64,000 nt of DNA, from assembly GCA_018660685.1 (NCBI GenBank), contig JABJJW010000010.1:62001-126000 (forward strand), read 5' to 3'. The position numbers were made by a program, and so were the translations under genes. The stretch comes from Flavobacteriales bacterium. GTDB lineage: Bacteria; Bacteroidota; Bacteroidia; Flavobacteriales_G; Salibacteraceae. Positions 18,329-27,651 of the stretch are shown in pieces; position 1 is the first letter of the stretch; every line of letters starts with the position of its first letter. The notes beneath the pieces are model-generated. The model worked only from the letters and a program-made list of their open reading frames with translations, did no database searches and had not been told where the DNA came from.

Positions 18329-19391
18329 GTGTGGCGTGCAATAGTTTTTGAATGACTTCTTCTTCGCTTAGCTTATCTGTGTCGACCACATCGATGACAA
18401 GTGATTTCTTTCGATCCACAGCTTCTTTATAGCGTTTGTCGTAGTACTGCAGAATTTCACCTGCGGCACCTTTCCCGTTGTTTTGTTTCAACATTTCGAG
18501 GACCAACTGATAACGATCTCCGCCTAATTTTCTCTTAATTCCTTCTACAGCGAGTTGAAGTTTGGATATATCAATGCTCCCATACTCCTCGAGCAAATTT
18601 TGTATTCGCTCTTTCTTATCCACTTCTATGATAAGGTGTGGTGACAGATTCTTTATTCTGTATAGCGCTGCTGGTAAGTGAACTCTCCCAATGGAAAAGG
18701 ACTCATCTTCAATCCAAACTTGTTTTTGAGGGTCAAAATTTCGCATCACTTCATAGAGATCGTTGTGAAATTGCTCCGTAGTCGGCTGAAAAGTGGACTT
18801 CTGATTCCCAAAACTCGATCCTTGATGATTGGCGAGGCCTTCGAGATCAACTACTTGCTCTCCCGAATCCCTCAGCATTTTTAGATATCGGGTTTTACCA
18901 CTACCTGTATAACCTGTAAGCACGATGTATGAAAACTTCTGTGCAAACAGTTCAAGTTGGCTTCTCTTATAGGCTTTGTAGCCGCCGGGCAAAGTTGATA
19001 TCGAATAGCCAGCCAGAGACAACAGCTTACCCATGTATTCAGATCGCATTCCACCCCGCCAGCAATGAACATGAAACTCCTTGGAATTGTGCTTTTTAGC
19101 CTCCAAAACTAACCCTCGTAATTTGGGTCCAACAATGTCGAGTCCACGTAAAACAGCATCAAATTGCCCCTTCTCCTTGTAAAGAAGGCCAACTTCCGCC
19201 CTCTCTTCATCCGAAAAAAGAGGAAAATTTTTGGCGTCTGGAATGTGTCCTTTTGCAAACTCCGACGGAGAACGAACATCCAGTATAGTACCGTTATCAG
19301 AGGTGTTCAGGAATATATTGACATCAAGCTTGTCTTCGGGCATTGCCATCAAAGGGAAGGAATTATCGCGAACGAATGAAAAGAATTGCAT
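18318..19391 (-). CDS. mnmH: tRNA 2-selenouridine synthase MnmH (SelU)
   Basis: Exchanges sulfur for selenium at the 2-thiouridine of wobble position 34 in certain tRNAs, using selenophosphate; 357 residues. The N-terminal rhodanese domain carries the active-site Cys110 in HCWRGGMRSEYM. The second half begins with the P-loop GYTGSGKT near residues 160-167 and DLEGLANHQGSSFG. It is the first gene of the mnmH-selD-TauE unit. A start at Met15 or Met17 is possible, but the ATG at 19391 is the conventional choice. Confidence 0.94.
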   Translation of the reverse strand: MQFFSFVRDNSFPLMAMPEDKLDVNIFLNTSDNGTILDVRSPSEFAKGHIPDAKNFPLFSDEERAEVGLLYKEKGQFDAVLRGLDIVGPKLRGLVLEAKKHNSKEFHVHCWRGGMRSEYMGKLLSLAGYSISTLPGGYKAYKRSQLELFAQKFSYIVLTGYTGSGKTRYLKMLRDSGEQVVDLEGLANHQGSSFGNQKSTFQPTTEQFHNDLYEVMRNFDPQKQVWIEDESFSIGRVHLPAALYRIKNLSPHLIIEVDKKERIQNLLEEYGSIDISKLQLAVEGIKRKLGGDRYQLVLEMLKQNNGKGAAGEILQYYDKRYKEAVDRKKSLVIDVVDTDKLSEEEVIQKLLHATHVD

Positions 19392-19448
19392 TCTTAGCTC
19401 ATCAAGTCAATTAAATATCTCTCTTTTGCACTTTAAATTGAATTTTTT

Positions 19449-19694
19449 ATGAAATTATTTGTGGCCAATCTCAACTATCGTGCAACTGACGATGAGTTGA
19501 AATCAATGTTTGAAGCTGTAGGGTCGGTAGCATCTTGTAAAATAGTAACAGATCGCGATAGTGGTCGCTCTCGCGGCTTCGGATTTGTTGAAATGGAATC
19601 AGACGACGATGGACAACGCGCTATCGACGAAGTGAACGGTGCAGACTTTCAAGGACGCCAGTTGGTAGTTCGGAAGGCTGAGGACAAGCGATAG
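19449..19694 (+). CDS. Single-RRM RNA-binding protein
   Basis: An 81-residue protein consisting of one RNA recognition motif. RNP2 is KLFVANLNY at the start and RNP1 is RGFGFVEM near residues 40-47. Such single-RRM proteins are abundant in Bacteroidota and cyanobacteria and are thought to act as RNA chaperones or in cold adaptation. It is transcribed alone, divergent from mnmH with 57 bp between starts. Confidence 0.92.
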   Translation: MKLFVANLNYRATDDELKSMFEAVGSVASCKIVTDRDSGRSRGFGFVEMESDDDGQRAIDEVNGADFQGRQLVVRKAEDKR

Positions 19695-19863
19695 TAAGTC
19701 CTTTTATCCAACATTTTCTGAGGCGGTGAGCTTTTCATTGCCCTTTCCATTAGGGACTTAAGTCTCTTACTCCAGTAAATTGTAATGTCTTTTCAGAAGT
19801 CGTTTGTGATTTAGATGGGCAAATTGCACCTTAGAGGTTCCTCTGCTCTTGCAATAATCTTGA

Positions 19864-20289
19864 ATGCCTATGAAAACTCGAGTTATTGCAATTATTGATG
19901 ATGACAGAATCTGTCGTCTGGTAGTCAAAAAGCAAATAGAAAGCAATCCTTCGTCAACCCATATTCTGGAGTTTGACAACGGCCGTAGTACCCTTGACTA
20001 TCTATTGGAGAATAGGAACAATCCTGAAGCGTTGCCCGATCTAATCTTCTTAGATCTGATGATGCCTATTATGGATGGATGGGGGTTTTTGAATGGACTT
20101 GGTGAGTTCGTGGGCGACCTTATAAAGGTTACTAAAATCTTCATTTTGACTTCCTCTATTGATCCAGAAGACAAGCTTCGGGCTGAGCGCTTTGATTTGG
20201 TCAATAGATTCATTAATAAACCAGTGAATCTTAGAACCATTCAGCGCATCATGAATCAGGCTGAGTCATTTGGACATCAAGCGGCTTGA
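19864..20289 (+). CDS. Single-domain response regulator
   Basis: A CheY-like receiver of 141 residues with no output domain. The acidic pocket is IDDD (Asp12-14), the phospho-acceptor is Asp64 (IFLDLMMP), the switch residue lies in LTSS near 97, and the conserved lysine is Lys119 (NKP). No histidine kinase is adjacent, so the partner is unknown. It converges with the LysM gene with 2 bp between stop codons. The 169 bp upstream hold no gene. Confidence 0.9.
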   Translation: MPMKTRVIAIIDDDRICRLVVKKQIESNPSSTHILEFDNGRSTLDYLLENRNNPEALPDLIFLDLMMPIMDGWGFLNGLGEFVGDLIKVTKIFILTSSIDPEDKLRAERFDLVNRFINKPVNLRTIQRIMNQAESFGHQAA

Positions 20290-20291
20290 AT

Positions 20292-20909
20292 TTACTGCAG
20301 ACGGAGCGTCTCTCCAACAACGATCAAATCTGGATCATTAAGATTGTTTAATGATGCTAGATCCTGACTTTTAAATCCGTCACCCAGACGTGATTGAGCT
20401 ATACTCCAAAGTGTTTCTCCTTCAGAGACTACATGTGTTCCACCTGAACTTGTGTTGACTGGTTTGGGCTGTTCGATGCTTGCTTGTGGCGCCTCTTCCT
20501 CCGTCACTGTTGAAGATTGTTCCTCCTCCACTTCAGGAGTCTCTTCCTCTTCTTCCATTGAAGAAATGGTCGCTTGCATATTCTCAATCTGAGTCTGCAG
20601 CTCCTCAATATGATTTGTTTTCTCATCGAGCGTATAGCCAAGGTTACGTAGCGAGTCGCCTGGGACAACAATCTCTCCTTCGCCAGCGCTAGACAATCCA
20701 TCATCCGTTGTAATCATGAATAAGTAGGCAGCGCTGAGAATAGCCACGAAGACCAAGGCAAAAGTCATGGCAATCTTCTGGTTTCGCTGATCTCGATTGC
20801 TCTTTTGAAGCGCCAAGACAAGATTATCACCGGTAAGTGGTGTGTTGCATTTTGGGCACTCTTCAGAGCCTTCTTTGATGTTAGTATGATGACAAACTGG
20901 GCAAATCAT
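20292..20909 (-). CDS. Zinc-ribbon, membrane-anchored LysM protein
   Basis: A 205-residue protein. An N-terminal zinc ribbon (Cys3, Cys6, Cys18, Cys21) is followed by one membrane segment near residues 46-66, a coiled-coil and Glu-rich linker (about 90-145), and a C-terminal LysM domain beginning HVVSEGETLWSIAQSRLGD. The order suggests a cytoplasmic ribbon and a periplasmic LysM that binds peptidoglycan. It probably tethers something to the cell wall; the precise role is unknown. Its promoter should lie in 20910-21053. Confidence 0.85.
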   Translation of the reverse strand: MICPVCHHTNIKEGSEECPKCNTPLTGDNLVLALQKSNRDQRNQKIAMTFALVFVAILSAAYLFMITTDDGLSSAGEGEIVVPGDSLRNLGYTLDEKTNHIEELQTQIENMQATISSMEEEEETPEVEEEQSSTVTEEEAPQASIEQPKPVNTSSGGTHVVSEGETLWSIAQSRLGDGFKSQDLASLNNLNDPDLIVVGETLRLQ

Positions 20910-21053
20910 AGTAAAGGCTTAGGTATGAGAAAATTATAATTTTCTGAACAATGACCAAATAGAATTTCAGAGAAATTCAAGGTGACTTCCTAAAAATCTC
21001 GTGAATTGACACTCCAATGCAATTCATTGAGGGTTATCAAACGCGTATATGAA

Positions 21054-21923
21054 TCACTCTAAAAATGCGGCTCCGAACTTGGTCATTCTTGGTTTGATAG
21101 GCTCTGGAAGCTCATTTTCGCCCAACATTTGACGCAAGTCAATTTCTATTGTTCGACACAATGCAGTCATCGGTGTATCTGCTGCGCGTCCTTCGAACGG
21201 TTCTTCAGTAATGGTCCCTGATTTATCGAGGATTTCAAAGACAAATGAAATTGCAACGCTGAGCGGAATACTTTCCCAGCCCATTTCATCCACAAGCGCA
21301 AATGGCAAAATCACCAAGAATAGTCGTAGAAATACCCGAGTAAAGTAATTGTAGTAATAAGGGAAAACTGTGTTTTTAATTCTCTCAGCCTTCCCCTGGA
21401 GATTATAGAACTCTTCAAGCTTCCTATTCAATTCAAGGTGCTTAAACTCATTAAGGGCATCTTTTTGAAAGATTTCCTCCACATGATTTGATTGTAGGTT
21501 GAACAGTTGCGACGGGATGTTCTTAAACTCTTTCACTAGTTCGGCATCGCGTGAATTAAGAAACGGGGCTAAAGTTTCTAGTTTCATTTGCTTCCTCAGG
21601 TGCATCGCCATTGCGTAGAGCCAAGCAATGTGTCGATAAATCAGGATTCGTTTGGCTTCATTTACCTCCGGAGCGGCCAGACGATCTACGGGTTGGATAA
21701 AACTGGTAACTTCCATTCCCCACGTTCTACTGTAGTTGACAATGCCACCCCAAATTTTTCGAGCTTCCCACCAGCGATCATAGGCCGAACTATTTCTAAA
21801 GCCAAGGAATATGGCGAGACCCACACCGATTATACTCACAGGTGCAACAGGTAAACCAACTTGCTCAAAGTGTAGAATATGGTAGAAAACGTAGACCAGC
21901 GTCGCCAGAAGGGCTGAAAGCAA
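21054..21923 (-). CDS. Bestrophin family (YneE/UPF0187) channel, 5' end interrupted
   Basis: A bestrophin-type anion channel homologue. The open frame from TTG 21923 encodes 289 residues including VSIIGVGLAIFLGFRNSSAYDRWWEARKIWG, the family signature, and later membrane segments. The family normally has about 20 further N-terminal residues. On the minus strand, ATG at 21995-21993 opens the same frame with MLIHFSPNPWVRTWGIL, then an in-frame TAA at 21944-21942, then YNRKSVLLSALLATLVYV. The residues either side of TAA align with the normal bestrophin start, so a sense codon seems to have become TAA. It may be a fresh pseudogene, a gene re-initiating at TTG, or a sequencing error. The downstream frame is fully open. 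Confidence 0.85.
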   Translation of the reverse strand: MLSALLATLVYVFYHILHFEQVGLPVAPVSIIGVGLAIFLGFRNSSAYDRWWEARKIWGGIVNYSRTWGMEVTSFIQPVDRLAAPEVNEAKRILIYRHIAWLYAMAMHLRKQMKLETLAPFLNSRDAELVKEFKNIPSQLFNLQSNHVEEIFQKDALNEFKHLELNRKLEEFYNLQGKAERIKNTVFPYYYNYFTRVFLRLFLVILPFALVDEMGWESIPLSVAISFVFEILDKSGTITEEPFEGRAADTPMTALCRTIEIDLRQMLGENELPEPIKPRMTKFGAAFLE

Positions 21924-21941
21924 AACTGACTTTCGGTTGTA

Positions 21942-21995
21942 TTAGAGGATTCCCCAGGTGCGTACCCAAGGATTTGGAGAAAAGTGAATCAGCAT
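21942..21995 (-). other. Upstream 17 codons and in-frame TAA of the bestrophin gene
   Basis: ATG at 21995 followed by 17 sense codons in the bestrophin frame and then TAA (21944-21942). The encoded peptide resembles the short cytoplasmic N-terminus of this family, which is why I treat it as part of the gene rather than as leader. Confidence 0.6.
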
Positions 21996-22082
21996 TCTTG
22001 AATGATTGGTTTGGCTTAATAAAAAAGTAAAGTTATCTCAAAGGGATCAAAACAGCACAGAAGCGCAAACAAGTGGGAACAC

Positions 22083-25028
22083 TTATCGCAATCCTCTTTC
22101 GATACCAGACTTCGAGACTATGATTTGATCTCGAATTACTTTGACCTGACCTCTGTGATCTGTGTACTGTAGCGTGAAAGGATAAGTTCCTACAGGAACG
22201 ATTCTACCATCACCAGACCGACCATCCCATCCTCTATCCGGCCTATTTGCTCTGAATAATTGCTGACCCCATCGGTCATGGATAATAAGATCAAAGCCGT
22301 CACTGGACATTCCTTCTCCACTGATCTTAAACTCTTCGTTGAGCCCATCGTCATTTGGGGTAAAGCTTTTCGGGTAATATAACAGAGTCTCCTCCACATA
22401 AGGCAGATTGTACTTCACGGTATCGACACAACCATCAATTGAAACCGCAACCAACATCACTTGATTCGTGTCCCAGTAATCATCAAACTCATACAAAAAC
22501 ACATCATCATATAGAGTGTCGTATGTGTTTATGTACCACGTAATGTGATCTGTATTGATGCTGGTATTGAAAAAGGAAAGTTGGGGCTCAATATTCGTTG
22601 GATATGCTGGTCTTCGATCAAAACGGGCGTCGGGTTGCACAAGAATCTTCACGCCGCACTTGTCTTTCTGTAAAGAATAACAACCATATTCAGTACGGAC
22701 ACCCACGCTGACTTCATGGCACCCTACTTCAGTCAATTTAAAGGTCACCGAATCATATTGATAATTACTCTGAATTACTTCATCATCAACATACCAAGTG
22801 TAACGACTCTTTGGATTCCAAACATTTACTGACGCCATGATCTCGCTGGCTGCACACGCCTCTGCTGGCTCAAACACTAAATCAGGATGCTCAGGATTGC
22901 CAACATATACTGTAACCTTCGCAACATCAGGCTCCGACAGACATAGATCTGAAATTGTGACTTCGTATTCAGTTGTTTTTTTAGGCTCAATAAATTGCAC
23001 CGGATAGGAATCTGGTGTGTGAGACCATTTGTATCTGTACTCCACAGGTCCTTTGTGACCACCTCTAGCACTGGCTGTCAGCGTGGTTATTTCTCCATTA
23101 CAAAGTGAATCGTCTTCAAGTCTAATTATCGATGATAATGGTGAATAACCCCCCACTTGTACGAACACACTATCCGTATAAACCGGAGTACCACATGCAT
23201 CGCTCACCGTGACGGCATACCAAGTTGGCTCATCTGGGCTAATGGTGTTAGCCTCACCAAAAACGCCACTTGCCCATGAGTAGGTGTAGTTAGAGTCCCC
23301 GCCAAGTCCTACAGCTAGGATATCAATCGTGTCATAAGGGCAAATCGTGTCAACCTCTGGAAAGTCCAATCCTAATGGTGGTCTTACTTTTACCAAAACT
23401 TCAGAACTGTCTCCAACACAACCATTTGAGTCAGTTGAAACCACAAAATACTGTGTTGTGGTCTCTGGATAAACAGTCGGAGTCCCATTTGAAGAGACAA
23501 ACGAACCATTTAGGGAAGTTTTGGTCCACACATAGCTGTACGGAGGAGTGCCTCCAATGCTTGCAACCGATATTGCTGCCGCGTTGGTAATGCAGATAAG
23601 AGTATCGCCAAAGCCGGTTGATTTAATGGAGTCAGGCCTCCAGATGTCGACATAAGCAGAATCAATACAGCCATGAGCATCAGTCACGGTAACATAGTTG
23701 GTGTCCGCACAAAGAGATGTGGCAGAATCGTTTGTTTCACCATTGCTCCATGCATAAGAGTATGGCGGCACACCTCCTGATGCGGTCCCTATAGCTCCGC
23801 CATCGCATATCTGTACTCCCGGGCAGGAAAGACCGTATGGGCTTATTATTGAAGGGATGTGATCGGTTGGTTCGATAATTTCAAGCGAATCTTCGATCTC
23901 GCATCCAGCGGAATCCGTTAGGGTCATGAAGTATTGACCGGCGCACACTCCTGTATGATTGGCTGTAGTATCTAAACTGCCGCTCCAATTAAAAGAAAAT
24001 GGAGCAGTTCCCCCAACGACTTGAGTTTGAATTGTGCCAGTGCAATCTCCAAAACACAGTGCATCAGACGTGGTAAACTGAGGTTCGACAAATCCATCAA
24101 AATAGAATTGCACACTATCAATGGTATCGAGGTTCCCGCAAGCGTCCTCGATATAGCCAAACCCTGGCTCAACTTGCAGTGTATATTGACCAATCTGTGT
24201 AACTGGAGGGGTGAAATGAATGGTGATGTTTTCCGTATTATCTGCTCCACCACTACAAAATGGACTAGTGACACTTGATATTGTATGATATCCAGAAGGT
24301 CCGGAAAGTGAGAAGTCTCCTACATGAAATGAATCGCACTTCATTGGTTCGCTAAACTCCACGACAAGGCTGTCAAACGAGCTACATTCAAGAGAAGAGC
24401 TTATCGAATCGATATATGGTGGTATCGTGTCTCCTAGAATAGCGGTCGAACTAGACATGTCCAGCGTGAATCCATAACTTGAACCCGTCCAATTTGAAAT
24501 ATGCAAGAGGTATCTGTTGCCAGCTGGAACATTCAAATCAGCACACCACTTCGGGCCGTTTGTGGTACCCGGACCATTGCAAGTTCCAGTTCCTCCGTTT
24601 GGAGTACTCACCCCTGTAGATCCGTTAAAGCCCCACGCTCCCCAAGTATTGGACCTCACCATCGCCGACGCGGCACCAGTAGAGGTACTCAATGTTGAAC
24701 ATGCAACGTTTGTCATGTTGAATAGTGTCCAATCATGATCTTGATTTGTAGTTGTAGGATTCAGCTCGAACCTCAAAATTCCCGCCTGAATTACAGTGAA
24801 TTCGAACCAGATACTTCGTTGTTCTGGTGCATAGCATGTAGAAACGTTGGCTATTTCGTTGCTGAAATTACCCATTCCATTATGGCTGAAATTCACTATG
24901 AAGCTGTCCGCACAAAATTGAATAGCTCCCAAACAATCTTGAAACGTTGGCGTTTGAGCCTCAACTTTAGAAAAGCTGCAGATGATAATTATACCAGCTA
25001 AAATTGCGGGTTTAAAACGCATAAACAA
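22083..25028 (-). CDS. Large secreted surface protein with SprB-like repeats and CHU_C C-terminal domain
   Basis: A 981-residue exported protein. A Sec signal peptide (about residues 1-24) is followed by a Cys-containing N-terminal domain, a region near 200-310 with conserved Asp/Glu, then SprB/PKD-type repeats. One example near 325-385 runs CFGDCTGTIQTQVVGG...GCEIEDSLEI, and further repeats have the form GGTPPYSYVW. The last 90 residues (YPKSFTPNDDGLNEEF...IIVS) form the gliding-motility-associated CHU_C domain, the type B signal for the type IX secretion system. It is probably a cell-surface adhesin or matrix protein. No enzyme motif is visible. Confidence 0.93.
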   Translation of the reverse strand: MFMRFKPAILAGIIIICSFSKVEAQTPTFQDCLGAIQFCADSFIVNFSHNGMGNFSNEIANVSTCYAPEQRSIWFEFTVIQAGILRFELNPTTTNQDHDWTLFNMTNVACSTLSTSTGAASAMVRSNTWGAWGFNGSTGVSTPNGGTGTCNGPGTTNGPKWCADLNVPAGNRYLLHISNWTGSSYGFTLDMSSSTAILGDTIPPYIDSISSSLECSSFDSLVVEFSEPMKCDSFHVGDFSLSGPSGYHTISSVTSPFCSGGADNTENITIHFTPPVTQIGQYTLQVEPGFGYIEDACGNLDTIDSVQFYFDGFVEPQFTTSDALCFGDCTGTIQTQVVGGTAPFSFNWSGSLDTTANHTGVCAGQYFMTLTDSAGCEIEDSLEIIEPTDHIPSIISPYGLSCPGVQICDGGAIGTASGGVPPYSYAWSNGETNDSATSLCADTNYVTVTDAHGCIDSAYVDIWRPDSIKSTGFGDTLICITNAAAISVASIGGTPPYSYVWTKTSLNGSFVSSNGTPTVYPETTTQYFVVSTDSNGCVGDSSEVLVKVRPPLGLDFPEVDTICPYDTIDILAVGLGGDSNYTYSWASGVFGEANTISPDEPTWYAVTVSDACGTPVYTDSVFVQVGGYSPLSSIIRLEDDSLCNGEITTLTASARGGHKGPVEYRYKWSHTPDSYPVQFIEPKKTTEYEVTISDLCLSEPDVAKVTVYVGNPEHPDLVFEPAEACAASEIMASVNVWNPKSRYTWYVDDEVIQSNYQYDSVTFKLTEVGCHEVSVGVRTEYGCYSLQKDKCGVKILVQPDARFDRRPAYPTNIEPQLSFFNTSINTDHITWYINTYDTLYDDVFLYEFDDYWDTNQVMLVAVSIDGCVDTVKYNLPYVEETLLYYPKSFTPNDDGLNEEFKISGEGMSSDGFDLIIHDRWGQQLFRANRPDRGWDGRSGDGRIVPVGTYPFTLQYTDHRGQVKVIRDQIIVSKSGIERGLR

Positions 25029-25099
25029 GATTAAACATTACTACTAAGACAGACGCAGGTCTGACAAATGGTGTGGTCGTATTTGAAACAACTGTTGAT

Positions 25100-25597
25100 T
25101 TAGGCCGTTAGATGCTTGCCATAATACAAGTGATCAACACTAGAGCCAGCCATTACCGCGGCATTGGGCATTCTACCCCATTCCGAATACATATGTGATT
25201 TCAAGAGGTTAATGCTGGCCATATTATCGCCAAGCAAGATTGCAATAAGAGTCTCAATCTTCATTTTACGAGCTTCTTGCTCCAAATGCATCACTAGCGA
25301 ATTACCGATCCCTTGTCTTTTAAACTTGGGGTCAACATAAAAACTGATCTCAAGAGTGCCATCGAATGAGGGTCTTCCTCCTCGATACTCAGTTAAGCTA
25401 CCCCATCCGACAATCATTGAATCTATCTCAACTGAAATTAAACATAACGAGTTGCTATGTAATGAGTTAAACCAGTTATCAGCAATAATATCTTTAAGTT
25501 GTTTGACATACCCATTTTTCCCTTCTTGAATGGCAATATTCATAATGCGAATTATCTCGGAACCATCTTTAAGAAGTGTTGGGCGAAGTTGGTGCAT
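25100..25597 (-). CDS. GNAT family N-acetyltransferase
   Basis: A 165-residue acetyltransferase. The acetyl-CoA-binding motif A is FYVDPKFKRQGIGNSLVMHLEQEA, with RQGIGN as the phosphopantetheine loop. The overall pattern resembles phosphinothricin-type acetyltransferases, but the substrate cannot be read. Divergent from the POT transporter; the two starts are 65 bp apart. Confidence 0.88.
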   Translation of the reverse strand: MHQLRPTLLKDGSEIIRIMNIAIQEGKNGYVKQLKDIIADNWFNSLHSNSLCLISVEIDSMIVGWGSLTEYRGGRPSFDGTLEISFYVDPKFKRQGIGNSLVMHLEQEARKMKIETLIAILLGDNMASINLLKSHMYSEWGRMPNAAVMAGSSVDHLYYGKHLTA

Positions 25598-25662
25598 GCT
25601 CCAAAAATCTTCAATTTGACGAATTCAGCAGTAATTCTATTTTCAGAGCTCAAAATTCGAAC

Positions 25663-27027
25663 ATGCAAGAACAAACAATGTGGGGTCATCCCAAAGGGCT
25701 TTATATCTTATTCTTTACGGAACTGTGGGAACGATTTAGTTTCTATGGGATGAGAGCGATTCTTGTGCTCTACTTGACAGCTCAAACCACCGGGGATAAT
25801 CCAGGATTAGACTGGACCAGCAAAGAAGCTTTGGCGTTATATGGTTGGTATGGCATGTTTGTGTACTTCATGGGGATTTTCGGTGGAGCCATCGCAGACA
25901 AATGGCTCGGACAAAAACAATCAGTTTTGGTTGGTGGAGTTTTGATCATTCTTGGTCAGTTCTCAATTTCAATTGACAGCCTCATGACCTTTTATTCGGG
26001 GCTCATTCTTTTGGTTTGCGGTGTTGGTCTTCTCAAGCCCAACATAAGCACGATGGTTGGCGGACTTTATAAGAAAGGCGACATCCGAAGAGATGCTGGT
26101 TTTACAATCTTCTATATAGGAATCAACATAGGTGCGCTGGCAGCTCCTCTGCTAGTCGGTTACATTGGAGAAACCTATGATTGGCATTTGGGCTTTTCTC
26201 TTGCTGGAATTGGGATGATACTAGGCCAGATTGTGTACGTTTTTGGCAGGAAACATCTCCAAGGAATAGGAGATTTACTGAAGCACTCCGCCACTGAAGC
26301 TCACTTAGCTACTAAACCTTTGTCTAAAGTTGAAAAGGATAGATTAATTGTGCTTCTGTTGTCCTTCTTAATTGTCATTGTTTTTTGGGCTGCTTATGAA
26401 CAAGCGGGCGGTTTAATGAATTTGTATGCAAGGGACAGTGTAGATAGATTGTTGTTTGGGTGGGAGATCCCGACAAGCTGGTTTCAATCCTTGCACGCAT
26501 TCTACGTTGTATTGATCGGCGGACCCATGGCGGTGATTTGGTTGAGGTGGAGCAAGAAAGGGAAAGAATCATCTGCCGTTTTTAAAATGGCCGTTGGAAT
26601 GATCATCATGGCGGTAAGCTTCTTGGCATTAATGGGAGCGGTTTATGACGCATCCCTGAGCGCTATTGGAAAGGCGCCTATATACTGGTTACTCCTATCC
26701 TACTTCCTCCATGTAGTTGCAGAATTGAGTATATCACCAGTCGCTCTATCATTCATCACCAAGTTGGCTCCAGCAAAATATGCGAGTCTGACGATGGGTG
26801 CCTATTTCGCGATTGTCGGAATTGGAAATAAGGCCGCAGGACTTTTAGGGGAAGCTGCCCAAGAATCCGGAGTAATGACTGTTTTTGCGATAATCGCAAC
26901 CATGTGTTTCATCGTAGGTCTTCTGGTTTTTGCCCTCGTAAAGAAGCTCAAGACGTTGACTCATGGGGCTGAAGATGAGATTCTCGAATCACCACATGAC
27001 GAAGAGGCCCAGTCAATAGCCGAATAG
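25663..27027 (+). CDS. POT family proton-dependent peptide transporter
   Basis: An MFS symporter of about 454 residues for di- and tripeptides, with about 12-14 membrane segments. The ExxER proton-coupling motif is ELWERFSFYGMR at the end of the first helix region. Start ATG 25663 gives the standard N-terminus (GHPKGLYILFF). The longer frame from GTG 25576 would overlap the divergent GNAT gene and adds residues unlike this family. It is followed after 3 bp by the LysE gene and forms an operon with it and the DsbA-like gene. Confidence 0.93.
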   Translation: MQEQTMWGHPKGLYILFFTELWERFSFYGMRAILVLYLTAQTTGDNPGLDWTSKEALALYGWYGMFVYFMGIFGGAIADKWLGQKQSVLVGGVLIILGQFSISIDSLMTFYSGLILLVCGVGLLKPNISTMVGGLYKKGDIRRDAGFTIFYIGINIGALAAPLLVGYIGETYDWHLGFSLAGIGMILGQIVYVFGRKHLQGIGDLLKHSATEAHLATKPLSKVEKDRLIVLLLSFLIVIVFWAAYEQAGGLMNLYARDSVDRLLFGWEIPTSWFQSLHAFYVVLIGGPMAVIWLRWSKKGKESSAVFKMAVGMIIMAVSFLALMGAVYDASLSAIGKAPIYWLLLSYFLHVVAELSISPVALSFITKLAPAKYASLTMGAYFAIVGIGNKAAGLLGEAAQESGVMTVFAIIATMCFIVGLLVFALVKKLKTLTHGAEDEILESPHDEEAQSIAE

Positions 27028-27030
27028 ACC

Positions 27031-27651
27031 ATGGAGGTCGAGCTCGTTCTTGCTTTTTGTGCTGCCGCCTTCCTTCTCGCGCTCATGCCAGGACCCGATA
27101 ACATTTATGTGTTAAGTCTCAGCATCTCAAACGGTTCCAAGCAAGGCATCGGTTTAACCACAGGTCTTGTCAGTGGCGTTGTTGTTCATACGTTGTTGGC
27201 GGCAACAGGCTTATCCATTGTCTTATACAGCAGCGACTTGGTCTTTTCGCTGGTGAAATATGCAGGCGCCATTTACCTGTTCTATCTAGCTTATGGTGCA
27301 AGCCAAGAGCAAACAAACACACTGAGAGCGTTAGAAACTGAGAACATTGGAATTGGGAAACTCTTTCGGCAAGGAGTTATGATGAACGTGCTAAATCCGA
27401 AAGTATCCCTCTTTTTCATTGCGCTGCTTCCGCAATTCATTTCGAGTCCTGGATGGAACCCGATGGTTCAGATGAGCATTCTCGGGATGATATTTATGTT
27501 GACCGCATTCCTCACGTTCTCCTCCATTGCTTTGGTTGCAGGAAGGCTTTCACAGCTTGTCGAAAATGACAAGTTTTGGATAATTACCAAATGGGTTAAG
27601 GTTGGAGTATTGGTTATTCTAGCATTAACCCTAGCACTATCGAGTAAGTGA
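27031..27651 (+). CDS. LysE family amino acid exporter
   Basis: A 206-residue membrane protein with about six helices and the family start (MPGPDNIYVLSLSISNGSKQGI, near residues 19-40). LysE/RhtB proteins export amino acids. Placement 3 bp behind a peptide transporter suggests removal of excess amino acids after peptide uptake, which is inference. Its stop overlaps the start of the next gene. Confidence 0.9.
   Translation: MEVELVLAFCAAAFLLALMPGPDNIYVLSLSISNGSKQGIGLTTGLVSGVVVHTLLAATGLSIVLYSSDLVFSLVKYAGAIYLFYLAYGASQEQTNTLRALETENIGIGKLFRQGVMMNVLNPKVSLFFIALLPQFISSPGWNPMVQMSILGMIFMLTAFLTFSSIALVAGRLSQLVENDKFWIITKWVKVGVLVILALTLALSSK

Noticed and set aside
24021-24738. Several long open frames antisense to the large CHU_C gene
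   Set aside because: They are shadows of a Thr/Ser/Gly-rich gene whose reverse frames lack stops; no protein features.
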